64,000 bases of DNA from NCBI RefSeq assembly GCF_003226895.2, contig NZ_PNJG02000001.1, positions 1,116,001 through 1,180,000 on the forward strand, given 5' to 3'. Source of the DNA: Kocuria tytonis (GTDB lineage: Bacteria; Actinomycetota; Actinomycetes; Actinomycetales; Micrococcaceae). The notes under the pieces were generated by a model, which was not told the DNA's origin, ran no database searches, and saw only the letters and a program-made list of their open reading frames with translations. Position numbers and translations under genes: made by a program. This document shows positions 52,870 through 60,875 of this stretch, one piece after another (within the stretch, counting starts at the first letter, position 1; every line of letters begins with the position of its first letter).

Positions 52870-53729
52870 AGGTGGATCCCGCATTCTGTCTTGCCCACAC
52901 CGGACCAGCGTCCGGCGCGGGGGTCTTCTCCGGGGGCGACCTTCCGCGTGCACGGGGCGCACCCGATGGACGGGTAGCCCTGGCTCAGCAGCGGGTTGAC
53001 CACCACCAGGTTCTCCTCGGCGTACGCGACCACGTGGTCGAAGGTCCAGTCCACGATGGCGTTGATCTTGACCATCTGGTGGTGCTCGTCCCACTCCACG
53101 GGCGCGGCGTTGGCGCGGTGCGGCGTCTCCTCACGACGCAGCCCGGTCACCCAGGCCTCGTAGCCCGCCAGGGCCTTGTCCAGCGGGGCGACCTTGCGCA
53201 TCCCGCAGCACAGCCCCGGGTCACGGTCGTGGAGCTGGGCGCCGTACTTCGCGTCCTGCTCGGGCACGGTGAGCTCGGGCAGCAGGGTGCGCACGTTCAC
53301 GGGCCAGTCCCGGGCGAAGTCGTCACGGGTCTGCAGGGTCTCCGGGAAGTGGTAGCCGGTCTCCAGGAACAGCACGTCCACGTTCTTCAGGTGGGTGCTG
53401 ACCAGGGCGGGCACCACGGTGTCCGAGGCCATGGAGCACGCCACCGCGAGCTTCCGCCCAAACGTCTCCGCGGCCCACGCGAGCACCTCGTCCGGGTCCG
53501 CGTCACGGGTCCCGAAGCGCTGCTGCGCATCCTCCACGAGGGCCTTGAGCTCCTCGGTGGAGCGGGTGCGCCCGGGCGATACCCCCTGGGAGGTGGCCGG
53601 TGCCGCGGAGTCCGCGGGCGGCGTCGTCGTTCCGCGGGCGTCCAGGGCCGCGGCGGACGACGCCGCCGGGTCCCCGCCCCGCCCCGCAGCGAGCGGGCGC
53701 GTGGTGAGCTGGCTGTCGGTAGCTGTCAT
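52866..53729 (-). CDS. cysH: Adenylylsulfate (APS) reductase
   Basis: A 287-residue reductase that turns APS into sulfite. It has the catalytic ECGIHL at the C-terminus and two Cys pairs, CCGMRK and GCAPC, which bind a 4Fe-4S cluster in APS-specific enzymes and are absent from PAPS reductases. The N-terminal 55 residues are an Ala/Thr/Pro-rich extension of unknown purpose. Its ATG overlaps the sir stop by four bases (ATGA). Confidence 0.94.
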   Translation of the reverse strand: MTATDSQLTTRPLAAGRGGDPAASSAAALDARGTTTPPADSAAPATSQGVSPGRTRSTEELKALVEDAQQRFGTRDADPDEVLAWAAETFGRKLAVACSMASDTVVPALVSTHLKNVDVLFLETGYHFPETLQTRDDFARDWPVNVRTLLPELTVPEQDAKYGAQLHDRDPGLCCGMRKVAPLDKALAGYEAWVTGLRREETPHRANAAPVEWDEHHQMVKINAIVDWTFDHVVAYAEENLVVVNPLLSQGYPSIGCAPCTRKVAPGEDPRAGRWSGVGKTECGIHL

Positions 53730-55438
53730 CGCAGGGAATCCTCCTCGGCGCTCAGCGCCCATTCGGCAAAGCTCTGGTCGTCCTGGCGTTCGCCCAGGAA
53801 GGTGCGGGTCACACGCTCCACGTAGTCGGAGAGGTCGTCCGCGGTGACCTTGAGCCCGCGCACGGTGCGGCCCAGTCCGCCCTCCTCGCGGTCGGTCGAG
53901 GCCAGCCCGCCGCCCAGGTGGACCTGGAAGACGTACTCCTCGCCGATGTACTGGCCCTTGAGCCCGATGTCCGCGGTCTGGATGCGGGCGCACGAGTTGG
54001 GGCAGCCGTTGATGTGCAGGGAGATGGGCGTAAGGATCTCCACGTCCGTGAGCCGCTGCTCCATGTCGTCGATCACCCGGGCGGCCAGGCCCTTGGTCTC
54101 CACGAACGCGAGCTTGCAGAACTCGATGCCCGTGCAGGCAATGGTCGAACGGCGGAACGGGCTGGGCTTCGCATGCAGTCCCAGGGGTTGGACGGCCTCG
54201 ATCAACCCCTCCACGTTGTCCTCGGGCACGTCCAGCACCAGGACCTTCTGGTGCGGGGTCAGGCGGATGCGCCGGGAACCGGCGGCCTCGGCGGCGTCGG
54301 CCAGGGCCACGAGCGCGTCCCCGGAGAGCCGACCCGCGGTGAGCGCGAAGCCCACGTACCGGTTGCCGTCCACCTGCTCGTGCACGCCCACGTGGTCCGA
54401 GTGGCCCACCGCGCGCTCGGGGGCGGGGCCGTCCGGGAGCTCGAAGCCCAGGTACTCGTCCTGCAGCACCTGCCGGAACTTCTCGGGGCCCCACTCGGCC
54501 AGCAGGAACTTCAGGCGGGCCTTGGTGCGCTGCTTGCGGTAGCCGTAGTCGCGGAAGATCCCGCACACCCCGGCCCACACGGGCACCACGTTCTCGCGGG
54601 AGACGAACGCGCCCAGGCGCTCGCCCAGGCGCGGGGCCACGGACAGCGCGCCGCCCACCCACAGGTCGTAGCCGGGGCCCAGCTCGGGGTGGTTCACGCC
54701 CACGAAGCTGACATCGTTGATCTCGTGCACCACGTCCAGCGTGGGGCTGCCGGTGATCGCGGTCTTGAACTTGCGCGGCAGGTTCACGTACTCGGGGTTG
54801 CCGATGAACTCCTCGCGCAGCGCGGCCAGCTCCTCGCTGGGGTCGATGACCGCGTTCTTCTCCACGCCCGCCACGGGGCTGCCCAGGAACACGCGCGGGG
54901 TGTCACCGCAGGCCTCCAGGGTGGTCAGGCCCACCTCGTCCAGGCGGCGCCAGATCTCGGGGACGTCCTCGATGCGGATCCAGTGCAGCTGGATGTTTTG
55001 CCGGTCGGAGACGTCCGCGGTGCCACGCGCGAACTCCCGGGAGATCTCTCCCAGCACGCGCGCCTGCTCGGTGCTCAGCTGCCCGCCGTCCAGGCGGATG
55101 CGCTGCATGAAGTACTCGTCCGAGAGGGACTCGGCATCCAGCTTGGAGGTGTTCGCACCCTCCACGCCCTGCTTGCGCTGCGTGTAGAGGCCCAGCCAGC
55201 GGAAGCGGCCGTGGACGTCGTCCGAGGGGATCGAGGCGTAGCCGGTCCTGGAGTACTCCTCGATGATGCGCTGCTGGACCGCGAGCGAGTTCTCCTCCGC
55301 CTTGAACTCCTCGTTGTGGTTCAGCGGCGTGCGCCCGCTGATCTTCCACTGGCCCAGATCGGTGCCCTTGCGGGGTCCGCGCACGCGGCCGGAGGACGCA
55401 ACCGGGGCGCCTTCCCGGGTGTCTGCGGAGGTGGTCAT
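53726..55438 (-). CDS. sir: Ferredoxin-dependent sulfite reductase
   Basis: A 570-residue sirohaem/4Fe-4S enzyme that reduces sulfite to sulfide. Cluster cysteines are seen in ACTGIEFCK and NGCPNSCAR. RQNIQLHWIRIEDVP is the parasite-domain half typical of the nitrite/sulfite reductase family. As the first gene before APS reductase and cysDN it is assigned to sulfite rather than nitrite. AAGGAG precedes the ATG. Genes for sirohaem synthesis are not in the window. Confidence 0.92.
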   Translation of the reverse strand: MTTSADTREGAPVASSGRVRGPRKGTDLGQWKISGRTPLNHNEEFKAEENSLAVQQRIIEEYSRTGYASIPSDDVHGRFRWLGLYTQRKQGVEGANTSKLDAESLSDEYFMQRIRLDGGQLSTEQARVLGEISREFARGTADVSDRQNIQLHWIRIEDVPEIWRRLDEVGLTTLEACGDTPRVFLGSPVAGVEKNAVIDPSEELAALREEFIGNPEYVNLPRKFKTAITGSPTLDVVHEINDVSFVGVNHPELGPGYDLWVGGALSVAPRLGERLGAFVSRENVVPVWAGVCGIFRDYGYRKQRTKARLKFLLAEWGPEKFRQVLQDEYLGFELPDGPAPERAVGHSDHVGVHEQVDGNRYVGFALTAGRLSGDALVALADAAEAAGSRRIRLTPHQKVLVLDVPEDNVEGLIEAVQPLGLHAKPSPFRRSTIACTGIEFCKLAFVETKGLAARVIDDMEQRLTDVEILTPISLHINGCPNSCARIQTADIGLKGQYIGEEYVFQVHLGGGLASTDREEGGLGRTVRGLKVTADDLSDYVERVTRTFLGERQDDQSFAEWALSAEEDSLR

Positions 55439-55474
55439 GGGAGCTCCTTGGGTGAGGGCCGGTCGAGTCGTTCC

Positions 55475-55527
55475 AACGTACAGACCGCTCGGTGACCCCC
55501 ACGAGTCACCGTCACAAACACGTCACA
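55475..55527 (-). promoter_or_regulatory. Promoter region of the sir-cysHDN operon
   Basis: On the minus strand TACGTT (55475-55480) could be the -10. Upstream, GTGAC occurs three times, at 55505-55509, 55511-55515 and 55522-55526; the last two read TGTGAC and are 11 bases apart. They resemble an activator or repressor site. Confidence 0.35.
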
Positions 55528-55600
55528 TACCCGGCGTCCTCCCATGTCACACGCGGGTCCCACCGCTGCCGACGACGTCGCTCGACCCGGTTCCGCAGGC

Positions 55601-55689
55601 TCGTCCCCGGGCGGGCGGGTGGGGCGTGAGCAGCCCGCCCTGTTGCTGCACCACGAGGAGTCGTCTCCGGGCGGGGCGGGTGGGGCGTG
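55601..55689. repeat. Two 28-29-bp GC-rich direct repeats 60 bp apart
   Basis: TCGTCCCCGGGCGGGCGGGT with GGGGCGTG (55601-55628) recurs almost unchanged at 55661-55689, upstream of the sulfate operon. Confidence 0.7.
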
Positions 55690-55839
55690 GGAGCACACGT
55701 GCTCCGGGCCCGGCTGCCCCTCTCGGGATCCTCGGCAGTGGCAGGCGGGGTGGCGGTGGGTGGCACGGAGGTGGGTCGGGGCAGGGGGCGCGGGCGGGCA
55801 GCGGCGTCATTCAGCGGTGCCGTGTGCGGACACGACGAA

Positions 55840-55871
55840 GCGGGCGGAACCGTGTGCACGATCCCGCCCGC
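55840..55871 (-). terminator. Hairpin after the PhoX-like gene
   Basis: GCGGGCG pairs with CGCCCGC over an 18-base loop, 32 bases past the stop. There is no U-tract. Confidence 0.45.
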
Positions 55872-55903
55872 CCGTGGTGCCGGCCGCCCCGAGGTGCGCC
55901 GGC

Positions 55904-58129
55904 TCAGCCCTCGTAGCTCTTGGGGGCCTGCTGCGCGCGCCGCTGGAGCTCCTGGGTGGACTTGTCCTCGTAGCCGCGGTACTTGGGTCCGGTCTTCCCG
56001 TTCTTGCGCTTCTTGCCCTGGTTCTCGCCCTTGCCCGGCTGGTCGCTCACACTGCCCGGGAACTGGGGCTTGTTGTTCCGGTTCTTGCGGAACACCTGGA
56101 TCACGGAGGGGCGGGGCATGGAAAACTCGCCCGGCTCCAGTCGCGTGGGCAGCGCGTAGTCCGGGAAGTACGAGCGGGGCTGCTCGAAGGAGCCGTCCTC
56201 ACCCGGGTGCTGCACGGAGATGTAGACCATGCCCTCGGTGTCGTGCACCACGGGTCCGCAGGTCTCGGCATCCTGCGGGACCGAGAGGAACTGCTGCACG
56301 CGGCCGCGTTCGGAGCCGTTGAGGGTCACCTTGAACAGGCCGTCGTTGTAGCCGATCTTGGACGGCGCGCCGTCCGTGGAGATCCACAGGTTGCCGGACT
56401 TGTCGAACGCCACGTTGTCCGGGCAGGAGATCGGGGAGACCTTCTCGTTGGGGAAGCCGCCGAAGTAGGTGCCGGAGTCCTTGGTGGGATCGCCGCACAC
56501 CAGCAGCAGGTTCCAGTCGAAGCGCGTGGCCTGCGGGAGGTTGTGGCGCTCGGTGAACTCCAGGACGTAGCCGTCCCGGTTGCCGGTCCTGGGGTTGGCC
56601 TCGTCCACGCCGGCCTTGCCCTCCTTGCCGCGGTCCGAGTTGTTGGTCAGCGCCGCGTACACCTTGCCGGTGTGGGGGTTGGGCTCCACGTCCTCCGGGC
56701 GGTCCATCTTGGTGGCACCGGCCTTGTCCGCGGCCAGGCGGGTGTAGACGAGCACCTGCTCCAGGGTCATGCCCTTGATCATGGACTTGCCGCCCTTGAC
56801 CAGCGGCAGCCACTCGCCGGAGCCGTCGAACTCGCCATCCCGGGGCAGGGTGCCGTCCCCGGTGATCTGCTTCGCCGGGGAGTTGCCCTTGAGCTTGGCC
56901 ACGTAGAGGTCACCCTCTGACAGCAGGGTCATGTTGTGCTTCTTGTCCCCCTGCTTGTACTTCTTGGCGGAGACGAACTTGTAGATGTACTCGAACTTCT
57001 CGTCGTCACCCGAGTAGGCCACCACGGTGCCGTCGTCGCCCACGCGCACATTCGCGCCCTCGTGCTTGAAGCGGCCCATCGCGGTGTGCTTGAGCGGGGC
57101 GGAGTTGGGGTTCTGGGGGTCGATCTCCACGACCCAGCCAAAGCGGTTGGGCTCGTTCTTGTACCCCGGGATGCGGGCGTCGAAGCGCTTCTCCACCTCG
57201 GGCCAGCGGCGCGAGGGCATGGTGGTGGGGAAGCCGTAGCGCTTCTCCTCCGCGGTGCCGGAGGTGATGAAGTACTGGTGGACGTTCTCCTCGCCGGAGA
57301 GCACGGTGCCCCACGGGGTCACGCCGCCCGAGCAGTTGTTCTGGGTGCCCAGCACGCGCTTGCCCGTGGGGTCGTCCTGCGTCTTGAGCAGGTCCGAGCC
57401 CGCCGCGGGGCCGTCCAGCACGAACGGCGTGGTCAGGGTGATGCGCCGGTTGCGGGCGCCGCCGCGCACGTAGGTCCAGGGCTCCCCCACCTTGGCACGG
57501 GTGATCTCCACGACCGACATGCCGTGCGCCTGGATGGTGGTCTTGACCATGTTCGTGAGGTTGGTCTTCTCGTACCCCGTGGGGAACATGGTGTTCTCGT
57601 TGGTGTACTCGTGGTTGTTCACCAGCACACCCGTGAGCCCGTTCGGGTCCGGGATGACGTCCAGGTAGTCCGAGTTGAAGCCGAACTGCCTGGACTGGGA
57701 CTCCGGGCTCTGGTTCTTGGGATCGAACTCCGGGGAGTCGTAGAACAGGGGGTCGCCCCAGCGGATGATGGGCGACCAGTCGTAGCCCGTGGGGACGTTG
57801 AGATCGTCCACGGTCATGCCCACCGGCTTGATGGGGGTGAAGTCCAGGCGGGCCCTGCCCTGACCCCAGTAGCCGTACGTGGCCTCCGCTGGCTGGGCGG
57901 TCGCGGCCACCAGGCCCACGGTCACGGCACCGGCGGCACCCAGGCCCAGTGCGGCGCGACGGCTCACGGCGGCGGAGATGATGTCGTGCACGTACTCGTT
58001 GGACGAGGTGTTGGCATCCGGGGTCATGCACTGGCTGCCGCACTTGAGCTCGCACGTGAGCGGGCTGCGCTTGCCGTTCACGTGGCCCAGCATGGGCAGG
58101 AGACGGCGGCGTTCTGGTGCTTGGGTCAT
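55904..58129 (-). CDS. PhoX-family (DUF839) phosphatase-like protein, Tat-exported
   Basis: A 741-residue PhoX homologue. About 57 residues in, SRRAALGLGAAGAVTVGLVAATAQPAEA is a Tat signal (twin Arg) with an AxA cleavage site. The mature part has the PhoX features LVNNHEYTNENTMF, NNCSGGVTPWGTVLSGEENVHQYF, RFKHEGANV, YSGDDEKFEYIYKFV, and PEDVEPNPHTGKVYAALTNN. Alkaline phosphatase of the PhoX type binds iron and calcium; activity here is inferred. The C-terminal tail is basic and probably disordered. GGGAG sets the start at 58129. Confidence 0.9.
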   Translation of the reverse strand: MTQAPERRRLLPMLGHVNGKRSPLTCELKCGSQCMTPDANTSSNEYVHDIISAAVSRRAALGLGAAGAVTVGLVAATAQPAEATYGYWGQGRARLDFTPIKPVGMTVDDLNVPTGYDWSPIIRWGDPLFYDSPEFDPKNQSPESQSRQFGFNSDYLDVIPDPNGLTGVLVNNHEYTNENTMFPTGYEKTNLTNMVKTTIQAHGMSVVEITRAKVGEPWTYVRGGARNRRITLTTPFVLDGPAAGSDLLKTQDDPTGKRVLGTQNNCSGGVTPWGTVLSGEENVHQYFITSGTAEEKRYGFPTTMPSRRWPEVEKRFDARIPGYKNEPNRFGWVVEIDPQNPNSAPLKHTAMGRFKHEGANVRVGDDGTVVAYSGDDEKFEYIYKFVSAKKYKQGDKKHNMTLLSEGDLYVAKLKGNSPAKQITGDGTLPRDGEFDGSGEWLPLVKGGKSMIKGMTLEQVLVYTRLAADKAGATKMDRPEDVEPNPHTGKVYAALTNNSDRGKEGKAGVDEANPRTGNRDGYVLEFTERHNLPQATRFDWNLLLVCGDPTKDSGTYFGGFPNEKVSPISCPDNVAFDKSGNLWISTDGAPSKIGYNDGLFKVTLNGSERGRVQQFLSVPQDAETCGPVVHDTEGMVYISVQHPGEDGSFEQPRSYFPDYALPTRLEPGEFSMPRPSVIQVFRKNRNNKPQFPGSVSDQPGKGENQGKKRKNGKTGPKYRGYEDKSTQELQRRAQQAPKSYEG

Positions 58130-58300
58130 GCGGTGGCTCCCTGGGTGAGACATGCGTTCGTGCATGTCAGCGAGTGTTTCCGTGTGCCACCTCACCACCC
58201 CGGTGTGATCGCGCCGCGACCAGAGGGCGAACCGGAGGTTAACGCCGCGGACCGCAACCCGACGCGCGCGGGTGAATGAACGGCGTCGCTCCCCCGCGCT

Positions 58301-59314
58301 CTACCGCCTGGCGAGCAGCGCGTGCGCGCGGCGCACGCGCTCCAGCCACCAGTCCCGCCGCTCGCCGGTGACGGCGTGCTCAGCGAGCAGGGCCTCGTCC
58401 ACGGCGACGTCCCGCACGGGCAGGAACCCGTCCACGGGGCGCAGGGGTCCGGCGGTCACGTCCGCCTCCATGAGCGAGAGGGTGCCGAGCCCGCACGCGT
58501 ACGGCAGCTCGGGCAGGGCGGCGGCCAGGGCGACGCCCGCCCGGATGCCCACGGAGGAGTCGATGGCCGAGCTCACGACGGCGGGCAGCCCGGCCTGCGC
58601 CACGATGTCCAGGGCGCGGCGCACCCCCCCGAGCGGGGCCACCTTCACGACGATCAGGTCCGCCGCTCCGGCCCGGGCAACGGCCAGCGGGTCCTCGGCC
58701 TTGCGCACGGACTCGTCTGCGGCGATCAGGGTTCCCACGCCGTTGTCCCGCAGCCGACGCCGCACGCTCGCCAGACCCTCGACGCTCGCCACGGGCTGCT
58801 CGGCATAGGCGAGCTGGAACTCGCTGAGCGTACCCAGGGCGGTCACGGCGTCGTCGTCGTCCCAGCCCGCGTTGGCGTCCACCCGCAGCTCGGCGTCCGG
58901 GAGGAGGTGGCGGACGGCGGCGACGCGGGCGACGTCGTCCGCGAGCCCCTGGCCGCGCTCGGCCACCTTGATCTTCACGGCGTGAACCCTCCCGGAGTAG
59001 CCGCCGAGGACGTCCGCGACGCGCTCTGCGGGGACCGCGGGGACGGTGGCGTTGACGGGCACCCGGTCGCGGACGGGCTCCGGGAAGCCCTGCCACGCGG
59101 CCTCGATGCCGGCGCGCAGCCACGCGGCGGCCTCGGCGTCCCCGTACTCGGGGAACGGGCCGAACTCCCCCCACCCGGCGGGGCCGCGGAAGACGACGGT
59201 CTCCCGCTCGGTGACGCCGCGGAAGGTGACGCGCATGGGCAGGGAGACCACGTGGGCGGCGTCGAGGAGGTCGGGGAGCGGGGGGAGGGGCAGGGACCGC
59301 GAAGAGCTCAACAC
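58301..59314 (-). CDS. menC: o-Succinylbenzoate synthase
   Basis: A 337-residue enolase-superfamily enzyme that dehydrates SHCHC in menaquinone synthesis. Catalytic features are the KxK motif in VHAVKIKVAE, metal ligands in LRVDANAGWDDDDA, YAEQPVAS and IAADESV, and the second lysine in LIVVKVAPLGGVR. This is the short actinobacterial MenC type. The start at GTG 59314 is supported by a TATCCT -10 only six bases away (leaderless), with no ribosome-binding site. Confidence 0.9.
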   Translation of the reverse strand: MLSSSRSLPLPPLPDLLDAAHVVSLPMRVTFRGVTERETVVFRGPAGWGEFGPFPEYGDAEAAAWLRAGIEAAWQGFPEPVRDRVPVNATVPAVPAERVADVLGGYSGRVHAVKIKVAERGQGLADDVARVAAVRHLLPDAELRVDANAGWDDDDAVTALGTLSEFQLAYAEQPVASVEGLASVRRRLRDNGVGTLIAADESVRKAEDPLAVARAGAADLIVVKVAPLGGVRRALDIVAQAGLPAVVSSAIDSSVGIRAGVALAAALPELPYACGLGTLSLMEADVTAGPLRPVDGFLPVRDVAVDEALLAEHAVTGERRDWWLERVRRAHALLARR

Positions 59315-59320
59315 GCGTTC

Positions 59321-59326
59321 AGGATA
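59321..59326 (-). promoter_or_regulatory. -10 element of menC (leaderless)
   Basis: TATCCT on the minus strand ends six bases before the GTG. Confidence 0.45.
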
Positions 59327-59659
59327 CGCGGCCGCGGGGCGGCCCCACGGCCGCTCGCACCGCGCCGCGGACGACGGCCACGAGCGTCCCGAGCTGCGTC
59401 GCAGTCTAATTCTCGGTGAACCTGCCCTTAACTTTTTGCCCCCGTTTATTACGCTTATGCATATAAACCTTCGGGAATTCCCGCGGCTTTCGTCAGCTCG
59501 CAGTGTTTCACCCCCCGCCCGGCCCACGAGAGCATGAGGTCACAGTTCTTTGCACTGTTTGCCATGGTAATTGCCGTCTGAGAACCTGAAGGCGCGCCAT
59601 ATGGCGTGGTTTGATCAGGGCAGTGCGCATCCGGGGGGGATGGACGCGGTGCCCTCGGG
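59327..59659. other. AT-richer intergenic region with palindromes
   Basis: About 330 bases, notably lower in GC than the rest, with no credible gene. It has an AT-rich stretch (CTTTTTGCCCCCGTTTATTA and TATGCATATAAA) near 59432-59467 that looks like a plus-strand promoter, and two perfect 12-bp palindromes: CGGGAATTCCCG at 59472-59483 and CGCCATATGGCG at 59595-59606. Confidence 0.5.
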
Positions 59660-59679
59660 GTGAATTCGGGGGAATTCAC
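59660..59679 (+). promoter_or_regulatory. Perfect inverted repeat over the ribosome-binding site
   Basis: GTGAATTC (59660-59667), a 4-base GGGG spacer, and GAATTCAC (59672-59679). The GGGGGA that serves as Shine-Dalgarno for the ATG at 59681 lies in the spacer and right arm, so folding or protein binding could hide it. Confidence 0.6.
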
Positions 59680-59680
59680 A

Positions 59681-60678
59681 ATGCATGTCCACATGACGTC
59701 CGGAACGGCGAATGTCGGGGAGGCGCTCCAGATGTTCCTGCAGGGCGGCAGTCGCGTCCTGCTGATGATCGCCATGGCGCTGTTCCTGTCGTACATGATC
59801 TTCTTCCTGGCCACCTCGCGATGCACCCAGGGGAAGAGGGCCGTACCCTGCACGTCTTCCGGCAGCGGACCCACGGAGGTGCCGTGGGCGGTGCGCTCCG
59901 GCAACCTCACCTACCTCGCGGAGGTGCCACTGGACTACATCGACTCCAACGACGTGTACCTGATCTACTCTGACCTCCTCTACGACCTGGTGGGTTCAGA
60001 CGCCCCCGCGGTGAAGCAGGCCGCGGTGCGCCTGGAGGACGTGGGCCCGGAGTCCGACCCGAAAGACCTGCGCCGCGTGGCTGATTACCTCGCGTCCGAG
60101 AACGTCCCGTTCCAGGTGGCCGTGATCCCCATCCAGATCGGGCAGAACAAGGACGGCTCCGACTGGTACGGGCTCAGCCTCACCGACCGGCCCGAGGTCG
60201 TGGACGAGTGGAAGGACCGCCTGGACGCGGGACGCTCGGTGATGGAGGACGCCGGTCTGGGTGAGCCCACGATCTTCGAGACACCGCACTACGGCGGTTC
60301 CGTGAACTCGTACGTGGCCATGCCCCAGGAGTACAACGGCGCTACGAACAGGGCGACTACTACGCGAGCATCCTCACGGGGCAACCCTCCAAAGCCGGTA
60401 AGTCCTACAGCCAGCAGTTCCCGTTCACGGTGAGCGACATCTACGGCGGCGCCGTATATCCGGAGAACCTGGGCAACATCACCGAGGGTGAGCAGAACAA
60501 CCATGCCGCCCGCACCCCTGAGTTCCTGGTCTCACGGGCCAATGCGAACCTGACCGTGCGCGAATCCACCGCGAGCTTCTTTTTCCACCCGTATCTGGAC
60601 ATTGAGTACCTCAAGAAGACGGTCACCGGCATCAAGAGGCTGGGGTACGAGTTCCGACCGGTCACGGAGCTGAAGTAG
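59681..60678 (+). pseudogene. DUF2334 (polysaccharide-deacetylase-like) gene with a frameshift
   Basis: The first frame (59681 to about 60339) encodes an N-terminal membrane anchor (VLLMIAMALFLSYMIFFLATS) and a DUF2334-like domain (YLIYSDLLYDLVG, PFQVAVIPIQIGQNKDG, and IFETPHYGGSVNSYVA). At about 60338-60341 one base appears to be missing. The family sequence resumes in another frame with RYEQGDYYASILTGQPSKAG, DIYGGAVYPENLGNI, and SFFFHPYLDIEYLKKTV, ending at 60678. Restoring one G would give about 332 residues, close to a whole family member. It may be a recent pseudogene or a sequencing error. It would act on surface polysaccharide. Confidence 0.8.
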
Positions 60679-60723
60679 CGACCGGGTCGGCGCCCCCCGG
60701 CGGGCACCCTGGACCCAGAACGC

Positions 60724-60760
60724 GCGAACACCCGGCCAGGATCACTGACCGGGTGTTCGC
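60724..60760. terminator. Bidirectional 12-bp terminator
   Basis: GCGAACACCCGG at 60724-60735 pairs with CCGGGTGTTCGC at 60749-60760, between the DUF2334 gene and the converging catalase. Confidence 0.75.
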
Positions 60761-60875
60761 ACGCGTGTGAAATTCAGGGGTCGCCGACCCCCGGCGGCCG
60801 GGAGCCCCGCACGGTGGTCATCCCACCGCGCCCGGGCCCGCCGAACTCACCCGGGGTCCGCTCACCCCCGGGGCG

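Larger units (their letters stand above)
55528..55903. other. Intergenic region upstream of the sulfate operon
   Basis: No credible gene. It contains the two 28-base repeats and the terminator of the PhoX-like gene described separately. Confidence 0.5.

Noticed and set aside
50606-52900. One long frame joining cysD and cysN sequence
   Set aside because: Its N-terminal part is an out-of-frame reading of cysD; CysN has its own ATG at 51946 two bases after the cysD stop.
55439-55600. SAM or other riboswitch before sir
   Set aside because: No conserved riboswitch core or terminator/antiterminator pair was recognised in the leader.
59455-59910. 151-residue minus-strand frame
   Set aside because: It is antisense to the start of the DUF2334 gene and crosses its promoter; composition is unlike real proteins here.
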